Shown here one piece after another: positions 35,301-40,937 of a DNA stretch of 64,000 bases (position 1 is its first letter; each line of letters begins with the position of its first letter). Source of the stretch: Rhyacophila brunnea (Eukaryota; Arthropoda; Insecta; Trichoptera; Rhyacophilidae); NCBI GenBank assembly GCA_022495005.1, contig JAGYXB010001010.1:806001-870000 (forward strand). Direction: 5' to 3'. A program made the position numbers and the translations under genes. Below the pieces are notes generated by a model. The model was not told the origin of the DNA. It made no database searches and saw nothing but the letters and a program-made list of their open reading frames with translations.

Positions 35301-37112
35301 ATTGAGTAACGCTCCTTTTACATTACACGGTTTTGACCGTATGGCAAAAAATTGAACACCGAAATTCTTTTAGTGGCGTGAAGAAGAGCATGACTCTTTT
35401 CACATTACACGTCGATGGTTAAAAACCGAAACGACGCCGTATAGCAGCCGTCCATTCCACTGTATTCACGGCGCCCGGACGGCCACCGATGACTCAGTGA
35501 TGTATGTGACCTATTTCATGGTTTCATATTAGACAGTTTTAATTCGTACAGTCAGCATAATACTCAACCACAAACTGAGCTTTTGATGGGAAAAAACTTT
35601 GCATAAACCGCATAGTGTGAAAAGAGCGAACTTGTTGCCGATTCGGATTTTTAACATTCGATTTTTTCCGTACGGCTAAAACCGTATAGTGTAAAATAAG
35701 GGTAATTGAAGCTGACAATTAAATTATTGTAAATTAACAATGCCAGTCGACCAATTTATAATTAATGGTCGAAGGACAAAAGGGATAAAAATGATGATAT
35801 ATAAAACAGTTAGGAAGAGTTTTGTGTATATGTAACTACATACATAGGTACTTATTTATAAATGATTAGATTAGGAGATTCAACTACTTAATTGATATGT
35901 ACGAGAAATTAGCATTATATTCTTAACATTGGATTGCAAATAGAGAAATTTCAATATTTTTCATGGTATAGGACTAATATATCATTTAAAAATCTAGTCT
36001 TACTGGACGTCTTATATGGGCGAAGTCGATGCGAACGCGTTCGCGATGCGGATTGAAGCGATACGATCCAAAACAATGCAAAGCGGCATCGTTGTCCTAC
36101 GTGTAGCTGAATCACCAGCTGTCACCATCGCACATTTATACAATTTGTTTATTACCATGGTAACGCCTAGAAATATTTAGATGTATGTAAATAATTACCT
36201 ACTATGTTTATTATAAAATTGTTACCATGGCGATGCTTACGCCGCCGCGTCCACTTCGCGCAAAAATATCAAAACGTTTGACGGATTTTGACAACGACGA
36301 GCATGCTTCTAAGGCCCTCCTCCCACGGAGCAAGAAATCCGACGGAACTGAAACTAAAATTCCAACCAGTATGTAGCTAATGTATGTCAATGGTGGCTCG
36401 CAGACAGCGAGACTGGAATCTCTCAGTTTCAAAAGGGTCGTGAAGAGACGCGACATGCTAGTCGCGCGATCACCAGTCACCGTAAAACAGTGGTATATCA
36501 GTAGATTTGGTGAAAAATCATATTTTCTTAGCAAAATTGGTAGCACTGCGTAACAAGCGTCATGCTATAAAAACCACAATAACCCAAGACGTCAAAGTAC
36601 AAGATAAGCAAAATTGAAATAACCTAATTGTATTCGAGTAAATGCAGCAGCGTGCGTGTTGTCGGTTTTTGTACAAAACAGCTGATGGTCCAGTTTGACA
36701 GTTTGAAGTTATGTGATTATTATGTGAAGTGGGTTTCAGTAGCGCCGTCTGCGAAGTTTAACATTGGTTAGTTTATGAGTTCAATCACCAACCAGTTCCG
36801 TCAGATTTCAGTTGCGCCGTGGGAGGAGGGCCTAAGTCAACATGTTTGGTCGAGCGAAACCGTCGAGCAAGAACTTACGTGGGTACTAGGCTTTACAGCT
36901 ACAGGCTGCTATTTGACGCAATGCATATTGTGGTTATCGTGTGCCCGAAGCCTGATCGTGAATGAAACTGGTGGTATAGGCATATAGTGAATAGTGATGG
37001 TGGTAATTACCAGGGTGTAGAGGGCGCTGAAGTATGCGGCGTGCTTGGCGTGCAGGCGGCAGCAGGTGCGGCCGTGCAGCGCTCCGTACGAGTACAGCAC
37101 GCCCGACTTCAT
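11311..37112 (-). CDS. Six-exon four-transmembrane protein, DUF4728 (Pasiflora/Fire exit)-like
   Basis: The coding sequence joins 37112-37011, 18585-18498, 16103-16018, 14057-13950, 12811-12752 and 11397-11311 on the minus strand. Every junction keeps the frame and every intron has GT-AG ends, giving 176 codons plus TGA. Seen in the protein: a short N-terminus with a CC pair near residues 17-18, then hydrophobic segments at about 28-46, 65-91, 96-119 and 141-159, and a short tail ending SWKEPEAIEL. The loop between segments 3 and 4 reads RDHVNKQFDSMCKAEM. Size, four segments, the N-terminal cysteines and the conserved-looking loop resemble insect DUF4728 proteins; Pasiflora 1 and 2 of that group act at Drosophila septate junctions. 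The family call is from memory and is an inference; the exon chain itself is strong. Intron 1 is 18.4 kb and full of repeats. A membrane-junction or glial role would follow only if the family call holds. Confidence 0.85.
11508..11687. mobile_element. Harbinger-like MITE, 180 bp, in the last intron
   Basis: Arms of about 65 bp are inverted copies: left GACACGTTTTACACGGGACA, right reverse complement GACCCGTTTTACACAGGACA, and both carry ATGGCGAGATTCCGCATT. The element is flanked by TAA at 11505-11507 and 11688-11690. A 3-bp TAA/TTA duplication is typical of PIF/Harbinger. No coding capacity. Confidence 0.8.
12040..12225 (-). mobile_element. tRNA-derived SINE, family B
   Basis: On the minus strand a tRNA-like head has an A-box-like TAGCCGCGCGGC (12211-12200) and a near-consensus B box GGTTCGAATC (12167-12158). 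A tail follows: ACACATATTGTTG, GGACCTAATATGTTGAGCAA and ATCCATTTCTCGTAAAACC. The head is not a complete tRNA. Copies recur at 10381, 27499, 31196, 33872 and 40785. Confidence 0.75.
12573..12602 (-). repeat. Solitary hAT-like terminus
   Basis: The minus strand reads CCAGTGGTCGGCAACTGATG, matching the terminal inverted repeat of the hAT element at 62972-63718 (CAGTGGTCGGCAAACT). No partner end was found nearby. Confidence 0.4.
12752..12811 (-). CDS. Exon 5 of the tetraspan gene
   Basis: A 60-nt microexon-like exon between acceptor GTTTTTTTTATAG and donor GTACGT. Its 20 codons read QFDSMCKAEMTFFITRAFVN, the loop and the first half of membrane segment 4. It is too short for ORF detection. Support comes from the strong splice sites, phase 0 at both ends and smooth protein continuity with both neighbours. 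Confidence 0.85.
12900..13560. other. Intronic stretch without exon; possible regulatory sequence
   Basis: Part of intron 4. The block 13140-13400 is less AT-rich and holds TAATTAATTA-type homeodomain words and no repeat match in this window. It could be a conserved element, but conservation cannot be judged here. Confidence 0.25.
13950..14057 (-). CDS. Exon 4 of the tetraspan gene
   Basis: This exon is exactly 36 codons, between acceptor TTATAG and a consensus donor GTGAGT. It encodes ENSALVVPWIIGCITFMALE, then AMAMVYSNVLRDHVNK: the third membrane segment, with an acidic residue inside it, followed by a basic loop. Phase 0 at both ends. Confidence 0.88.
14058..16017. other. Intron 3 of the tetraspan gene, no feature seen
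   Basis: AT-rich. No second coding exon or full repeat detected. Confidence 0.6.
16018..16103 (-). CDS. Exon 3 of the tetraspan gene
   Basis: This 86-nt exon has the acceptor TTTTTTTCACAG and the donor GTGAGA. After two bases that complete a split codon it encodes 28 residues, from VQIAYLAIVG to LLFYGIYQ. This is one long hydrophobic helix, the second membrane segment. It ends in phase 0, matching exon 4. Confidence 0.88.
16104..18497. other. Intron 2 of the tetraspan gene
   Basis: Mostly AT-rich. Two GC-richer islands, 16503-16650 and 17040-17165, have no open frame with splice sites and no repeat partner in the window. They may be decayed elements or conserved noncoding DNA. Confidence 0.5.
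18498..18585 (-). CDS. Exon 2 of the tetraspan gene
   Basis: This 88-nt exon lies between a polypyrimidine acceptor (TTTTTCTTACAG) and a GTACGT donor. It starts in phase 0 and ends in phase 1. It encodes HISLLVVILYIWRLGVNVKK followed by YGDLEDVYY, which completes the first membrane segment and begins a charged loop. Joining to exon 3 makes a glycine codon (G+GT). Confidence 0.87.
18586..20204. other. Proximal part of intron 1, no feature seen
   Basis: AT-rich sequence with no bounded repeat recognised. Confidence 0.5.
20205..20792. mobile_element. Palindromic nonautonomous element, 588 bp
   Basis: Left end CAGTGGCGAAGAGTGGAGGT pairs with the reverse complement of the right end, CAGTAGCGAAGGGTGGAGGT, then GGCTGTTAAGATCCGCC matches perfectly. 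Weaker pairing continues to about 150 bp per arm. CAGTGGCG termini look hAT-like. Flanks GTAGGTT and GTAGTTA are similar but not a clean 8-bp duplication. No coding region. Confidence 0.7.
20935..21220 (+). other. GC-richer open segment of unknown nature
   Basis: Includes a 67-codon frame (MAIKWQNAFAWIFNAKTAQL...) on the strand opposite the host gene, with a GTAAGT after CAAACAA at about 21112. No homology recognised and no partner exon found. Possibly a conserved noncoding element or exon of an antisense transcript. Confidence 0.2.
21380..21455 (+). pseudogene. Non-LTR reverse transcriptase remnant
   Basis: One frame reads EAIQVFENKILRRIFGPTQT before a stop, the FExKILRRIxGP motif near the C-terminus of many insect non-LTR reverse transcriptases. 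A continuation of the same protein occurs at 21960, separated by foreign sequence. Confidence 0.7.
21470..21550 (+). repeat. Short dispersed repeat shared with 58075-58150
   Basis: CACCACACTTAGGCTTAATC, then CGAGGCCCTACGTGATGTGA and AGCATCATC, align with CCACACCCGGTCTTAATC, GGGACCCTAC and GTGTGAAGCATCAT downstream, so this is a family, not unique DNA. Nature unknown. Confidence 0.5.
21960..22056 (+). pseudogene. Non-LTR reverse transcriptase C-terminal remnant
   Basis: Reads IVNVLRAKRLR, a TAG where tryptophan is usual, then AGHVARCDG. This is the KAxRLRWAGHVARM motif of the same protein as 21380, with the tryptophan codon mutated. It stops at the TTAA left flank of the large palindrome. Confidence 0.65.
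22062..23451. mobile_element. 1390-bp near-perfect palindrome (foldback element) flanked by TTAA
   Basis: Left arm 22062-22740 and right arm 22772-23451 are inverted copies of about 680 bp, with only scattered mismatches seen. They are separated by a 31-nt A-rich loop centred on 22756. Both ends read TTAAGGGGGGACATGCTCG on their own strand, and TTAA (22058-22061, 23452-23455) fits a 4-bp target duplication like that of piggyBac-type elements. No coding capacity. A shortened relative at 51813-52466 has the same ends and TTAA flanks. Confidence 0.9.
23537..24255 (+). pseudogene. Decayed non-LTR reverse transcriptase domain
   Basis: In order over several frames: FVLAPFIFIILFEFVLK, the catalytic-box variant QYTDDAVLF (normally YADD), a VGLKI block, then KTKYRLFDACILTVLL and a C-terminal TWNNARRMTSDRDSLRRRLV. 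The two catalytic aspartates remain but there are many frameshifts and stops. It follows the palindrome directly, yet represents an earlier part of the protein than the remnant at 21960, so it is a separate copy or a rearranged one. Confidence 0.75.
24256..26230. other. Intron 1 stretch without recognised feature
   Basis: AT-rich with short open frames only, no splice-bounded coding or repeat boundaries. Confidence 0.5.
26232..26565. repeat. Nonautonomous element, copy of the family at 32103
   Basis: CAAGATTGCATGCATGGATC, AAAAAAGTTCAGAA, CTTGAAGAATGAGATTG and a terminal CACGTGTACAGGCGCT match the 32103 copy in order. A CACGTGTA motif also occurs at the left end. Overall identity looks moderate. 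Confidence 0.65.
26740..27000. other. Intronic segment with homeodomain-type words
   Basis: No repeat partner. Contains CTAATTAGC, TTGATTAG and AATTTATT words. Possible regulatory element, low certainty. Confidence 0.15.
27499..27655 (-). mobile_element. tRNA-derived SINE, family B
   Basis: TTTTTACGAGAAATGGATAT, CAATTACTCAATC, TTTGGTCAATACTCTG and a B-box region GGAATTCGATCCCGGGATCC place it as a minus-strand copy of the element at 12040. Confidence 0.65.
28665..29018. mobile_element. hAT-like nonautonomous element, 354 bp
   Basis: Short inverted ends CATGGCCCC...GCGGG and their complement lie between TAATTCAC (28657-28664) and CAATTCAC (29019-29026), a 7-of-8 match to an 8-bp duplication as in hAT elements. 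Ends are GC-rich; the centre holds a (TA)n tract. No transposase. Confidence 0.7.
29019..31190. other. Intron 1 stretch without recognised feature
   Basis: AT-rich with no bounded repeat. The 64-codon plus frame at 29459-29653 has no coding bias. Confidence 0.5.
31196..31390 (+). mobile_element. tRNA-derived SINE, family B
   Basis: A consensus-like A box (GATGGCCGAGCGGTAAC) resembling tRNA-Ser/Leu starts the element. Then come GTGTGGCAAATTCACATATT, GGACCCAGATGATGAACC and the family tail CTAATATCCATTTATCGTAA. The B box is damaged. Confidence 0.7.
32103..32530. mobile_element. Nonautonomous element with CACGTG-containing inverted ends
   Basis: Left GTTTACACGTGCATAGATTT and the right end read in reverse (GTACACGTGCTTTGTTTACT) form imperfect inverted repeats. 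The interior aligns with 26232-26565. No open reading frame. Superfamily unknown. Confidence 0.6.
33064..33084 (-). CDS. Possible alternative first exon of the tetraspan gene
   Basis: On the minus strand an ATG in a strong context (AAAGATGG) opens seven codons, MDGSRST, followed by the donor GTGAGT in phase 0, so it could splice directly to exon 2. The product would lack the Cys-rich N-terminus and part of membrane segment 1. The upstream flank is moderately GC-rich and promoter-like. Alternatively the frame runs on to a second donor, GTAAGT, at about 32969, but in phase 1, which does not fit exon 2. Inference only. Confidence 0.25.
33822..33847. repeat. Alternating purine-pyrimidine hairpin tract
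   Basis: GGTGTGCGCG and CGCGCACACC form a perfect 10-bp stem with a 6-nt loop. The whole tract alternates G/C and T/A, which favours Z-DNA or cruciform structure. Confidence 0.75.
33872..33940 (+). mobile_element. SINE family B tail fragment
   Basis: AGCAATTGGCTTATATCCAT, TTCTAGTAATAAAAATCTG and TTAAT parallel the family B tail seen at 12040 (AGCAAGTGGCTGACATCCAT). The head is missing, so it is 5'-truncated. Confidence 0.6.
34190..34325 (+). mobile_element. tRNA-derived SINE, family A
   Basis: AAAGCACACTGGGGCGGACC, CTGGGCGTCGTAGTTTTTTC, AAAGATTTTTTTCTATTA and a tail with GAGGTATTTTGAA follow the copy at 5630. The B box is degraded. Confidence 0.55.
34800..34930. other. GC-richer island of unknown origin
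   Basis: Stands out from AT-rich flanks (GTGGGCCGTCGCGACGCGTC). No frame or repeat partner recognised. Confidence 0.3.
35310..35702. mobile_element. Harbinger-like nonautonomous element, 393 bp
   Basis: Left end CGCTCCTTTTACATTACACG and right end in reverse CCCTTATTTTACACTATACG are inverted copies, continuing through GGTTTTGACCGTATGGCAAA. TAA flanks both sides (35307-35309, 35703-35705), as for PIF/Harbinger. A second, inner inverted pair (CTCTTTTCACATTA against its complement) suggests long, decayed arms. Confidence 0.75.
36031..36044. repeat. 14-bp perfect palindrome GCGAACGCGTTCGC
   Basis: CpG-rich self-complementary site in an AT-rich region, 1 kb below exon 1. Function unknown. Confidence 0.6.
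36290..36850. mobile_element. Probable nonautonomous element with about 100-bp inverted arms next to exon 1
   Basis: GGCCCTCCTCCCACGGAGCA and AATCCGACGGAACTG at 36314-36350 recur inverted at 36793-36833 (GTTCCGTCAGATTT, GTGGGAGGAGGGCC). A further inner pair, CGCAGACAGCGAGACTG against its complement, lies at 36396 and 36735. Exact ends are unclear. Confidence 0.5.
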
Positions 37113-37142
37113 TACCACACGGCGGACTTCATTACATCCCGC
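37011..37142 (-). CDS. Exon 1 of the tetraspan gene, with the probable start codon
   Basis: The exon is bounded by an acceptor ending TTTTCAG and a donor GTAATT. The likely ATG is at 37112-37110 and gives 34 codons (MKSGVLYSYGALHG..., then CCRLHAKHAAYFSALYTL) ending in phase 0. GC content is about 65 percent, far above the surroundings, and third positions are mostly G or C. The frame is open up to the acceptor, so a further upstream coding exon cannot be excluded. Two small upstream ATGs lie in other frames. Confidence 0.75.
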
Positions 37143-37331
37143 CTGAAATCAAAACAAGTTTACTTTATTCACATGTCAAAGTTATACGTAATTATAATAA
37201 CATATAATAAAGGTAACTTTGCGACACCAATACACCAGGATAGGCAGCTTGTCTGGGAGTGAATCTGCTCAGCCACCAAGCTCACAATATTCAAGTAAAT
37301 AAAGCTGAAATTATCTCAGAAAGCGTATTGG

Positions 37332-37800
37332 GTAGGGATTGCAATACCAAATGAATATATCAATACCGGTATTTCGGTATATCTTATCGAATATCGGTAT
37401 TAATTCCGGTATTCATCAAAAAATATTATAGAAAAAAACAAGTTAGTACCTATAAATAAGTATATAAGTATTAAAATCTAAAATCTTTCTCAAATTCAAC
37501 GTTGTTTGTCGGATGTAGGTACTAACAACGTTAGATTAGTAGTTATAGAATAATTGGAAATATTTGCCACGAATATTTTCGTTTTCAAAATATGTATGTT
37601 AATTCATTGCGACAATTCTATAAAAACATTTGAGAGATTTTGTTTTAATATCATTTAACTTTTGTTGGTTTTTAAGTCAATATTTTTGCGTTATGATAGC
37701 ATAAAACCTATAGGTACACGAAAATTAATATACAATATACCTAGTAGTAAGTAATGGAGAAATAACATTAAATTCATTTTTACTCGATTTGTTTTCGAAT
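37332..37800 (-). mobile_element. Truncated copy of the ATACCGGTAT hAT-like family
   Basis: TAGGGATTGCAATACCAAAT followed by ATACCGGTATTTCGGTAT matches the right end of the element at 43763-44431 in reverse. Interior blocks (AAATTCAACGTTG, CACGAATATTTTCGTTTTC, CATTGCGACAATT) follow in the same order. The other terminal repeat is missing. Confidence 0.7.
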
Positions 37801-38660
37801 GTAAAACGTCAACGTGTGATGAGATCTTTTTTTTACTGAAATTTCGAATTCCCTTCATACGATTTTTAGCAGGAAAATGCGAGAGCATGACCCAACCCAG
37901 AATACCTCGCAAAAATATTAGTCAGCAATACTCTTATACTGATCCCGTAAGCAAAACTACAGCTTGTCGACAAAAAATAGCAAAAAAAACTGAATGGTAA
38001 AGCAAAGGCACACCGCCGTAATACAGGGAAATATTTTCTCACTCGATTGAAATTGCTATTTTTTTATTTGTAAAAAAAACCCTTTCCCCTTATAGAAACA
38101 GCATGTAAAATAGCTTAAATCATTGTAATTAGTTATCGATTTTATTTTAAATAACCAATAGAATTAAAATTTCGATGTACCTATGTCTGTAAATATTATG
38201 GTAATGATTTCATAAAAACAGTGAAGTAATACATAATAGGTAATAATATTATAATATTTAATACAAATTAGTGTCTTAAAAAGTTGTACAAAACAAAATT
38301 GTTGAAAATTTAGAAAACAACGTTTACCCAAACTCATCTCACGTAATTGGAATATATCGGTATCCTGAATCAATGAAATTTGCATGAAAACAGTTAGTGT
38401 TTTCACAATTAGTATAAATATTCTTAATATCACCAGGTTACGTCTAACCAGCTAATAAGTCGATAGATTGAATGTGACGGAGATTACAATGTGATGTAGG
38501 TATTATCTAGTAAAACACTAAATTCGATTAAAGTTTTCGCCTAGTCTGTACACCGATTATGCGGTTATATATCGCGGTGTAACAAACGTTAGTCGCATTT
38601 CAAATTTGTGCCAGGAGCTACCTTTTTATACCTATGCTGACGTACACTGGAGGATAGTTT

Positions 38661-38980
38661 CTTAACCGGTGGTCCGCGAAGATTTTTGGGTGGGCCGCAA
38701 AAATTTTCTGCAGTTCAAAAATAGTAAGTATCTATTTTTAAAAGCTTATATTTAATTTCAATTAAAAAATGGAATTTATGTTGAATTTTATGAATTTTTA
38801 TATTTTATTTTTTGTTACTGTCTGTTCAAAACAATTAATTTTGCAATATAATAATATGGAAAAATTAATTGTTTTGAATAAAAAATCAATTATATAAATA
38901 TTTATTATTTTATTCCAATGTTGATGGTCCGCAAAACATTTTTTTATTTTTTGATAGTCCACGGATGTAAAAAGGTTAAA
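38661..38980. mobile_element. hAT-like MITE with central hairpin
   Basis: Left TTAACCGGTGGTCCGCGAAG and the complement of the right part (TTAACC, CCGTGG, GCGGACCATC) are inverted and resemble hAT subterminal sequence. A perfect 16-bp hairpin (CAAAACAATTAATTTT, 38827-38842 with 38861-38876) lies near the centre. No target duplication defined. Confidence 0.5.
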
Positions 38981-39244
38981 AAAACATTGCACCATGACTA
39001 GAGCATGTGTGTGATTTATATTCTGCTGGTGTGGCCAACATTTCAATCGCTGAAAGACCTCGAAAAATATTTGAAATCTGCGAAATTTGTCTGTGTCAAA
39101 ATCAAGTCGTACTAGCCGGCCGGTCAAACTGATTTAAAAGCTCTTCCCTTCCAATCCATACGCGATGTCACTTTTAGAGGGTGAGATCGACATCCTGCAA
39201 TTTGTGACATTATATTAAAACCCGCACACACACATAAGACACAT

Positions 39245-39855
39245 AAAGCGTCTTTCAATAAGAACTAACAGATTTGTTTTTTCGATAAAAAGTAAAGTAA
39301 CACGAATATTTCTGATTTTTTTGGTCCTTTGTAATTAATACTGATACACGGTATTTATGTATAAGTAGTGCCTATGTAACATTGTTCAAATAGCTATCAT
39401 TCTTTTAACCATGTTTCACAAGGCCTTTGTGTATAAATCCGATTCTATTTTGCCAATTAAGTACCAGATATTATGTTGGAGAGCATGATTCATTTACACC
39501 TTAATTTTGAAAATACTTACAAAGAATAAATCCAATAGTATTAAATCACATGATCTCAGAGGCCAATTATTAACATCTAACTAAAAGTACGGTTCGATGA
39601 CACCCCCTGCCCAGAAATCACACAAAATTCTCACTATTATTTCGCGAAGACGTGTATCATAAATCACCTGAGGATATTAAAATCCCTGATTTCCGCTGCA
39701 CAGTATTGTAGTTAAACCATTTTTTGATAATATAATTACTCATATCTCTAGAGTTTAGATTATGTACCTACCCATATCAAATTTGAAATGAGAAAGTGAC
39801 ACCAGTGCAAAATGGCGGCAAATATAACTCTTATTGGTACACCCTATATGTAGGT
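39245..39855 (-). pseudogene. Decayed Tc1/mariner-superfamily transposon, internally deleted
   Basis: On the minus strand one frame reads YPQVIYDTRLREIIVRIL then CDFWAGGVIEPYF; another reads NWPLRSCDLILLDLFFV. These match the FWAGGIIGPYF and NWPPRSCDLTPLDYFLWGY blocks of a transposase common in insects. The region with the middle catalytic Asp is missing. The probable terminal repeats CAATAAGA at 39258 and TCTTATTGGTACACC at 39830 are inverted. Confidence 0.6.
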
Positions 39856-39956
39856 ATACAGTATATAAAACGTTTGTCTGCTTTTGTAAGAGAAAGTCCA
39901 TTGCTCCTGCAAATTGAACAATTCTAAAACAAATTACTATACTGATTGTTAGTGCA

Positions 39957-40045
39957 TAATTCCCGATACGAACGCGATTGGGATTAGTATTCCCAATCCT
40001 AATCTCCAGATTCCGAGATTGGTGGTGACTCGCGGTGAGAAGTGG
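39957..40045. repeat. Remnant of the ATCCCGGGAT hAT-like family
   Basis: ATTCCCGATACGAACGCG, GATTGGGATTAGTATTCCCA and ATCCTAATCT resemble the subterminal arrays of 44943-45577. Only a fragment. Confidence 0.4.
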
Positions 40046-40784
40046 TTTAATTATACATTACGAGTTTTAACCAATAAAATTTAAATATTTCACATTTAGT
40101 TGCATGTTTTTATTGTGATTTGGCAGGTAACAAATTTAATATTTAAGGCTATACCTCAGCTGAGGCATGGTCTAAAAAGATCGTGACTAGACGATACGCA
40201 GAATGCGGGTCGCGGGTGTAAATGACGGAAGCCGAACGAAATATAGTTTGTCATAAAAGTTCAACATGCGTTCTTTTTATGTGATGTTTATTATTATATT
40301 CGTAATAATAATAGTATATTCATTGACATGTTTTCTTTTTTAAGTGCATACGTAAAGTTTTTTAGTCATCTTTACACGATTTAAGAATATTTTCATCCAA
40401 CGCCATGACAAAACGAATTGACGTGCAGACGCCTCGACTATCGCTCTCCGAATGACAACGAGGCCGTAATTTCGTTCTACATACAGTTTAAAATTATTTG
40501 CCGTTTCACTTATGTACGCTGTTAAGTATATTTTTTTTCTATTCCATAAATTCGAAAAAAATGATAATTTTTAAGGTCTCCTACGACCACACGCATATGA
40601 TAACCACTTGCTGCAGCGTGTAGTGGATGTAGTGTCCGGCGACACATCATATATAATACCGAATAGGAATAAAATACTTATGATATTTTAAATAAATAAA
40701 TGATTTCTAATAATAAAATATATATAATATATAATAATATAATAAAATAGTTAGGTATACAATATTATTTGATTTGTTTTTCGA

Positions 40785-40937
40785 CCATGTCAGCCACTTG
40801 CTCAACCTATTAGGTCCATACTCTGAATCATATACAAATTAAAAAATAATATGTGTACTTGCCAGACCCAGGATTACAAGTTGGGACCCACGACGCTGTA
40901 TGCCGACGCTTAAGCCGCGCGGGCACCGTGGGTAATT
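40785..40937 (-). mobile_element. tRNA-derived SINE, family B
   Basis: CAGCCACTTGCTCAACCTAT, TAGGTCCATACTCTGAATCA, ATATGTGTACTTGCCAGACC and GACGCTTAAGCCGCGCGG are nearly the same as in the 12040 copy. The B box is altered to AACTTGTAATC on the minus strand. Confidence 0.75.

Noticed and set aside
36909..37118. Minus-strand 69-codon frame taken as a complete small gene
   Set aside because: Its first half is exon 1; the second half reads past the GTAATT donor into intron 1, as shown by the fit with exon 2.
37691..39127. Several 70-110-codon minus frames in 37.7-39.1 kb
   Set aside because: They lie across repeat copies (hAT-like pieces and a MITE hairpin) and show no domain or splice logic.
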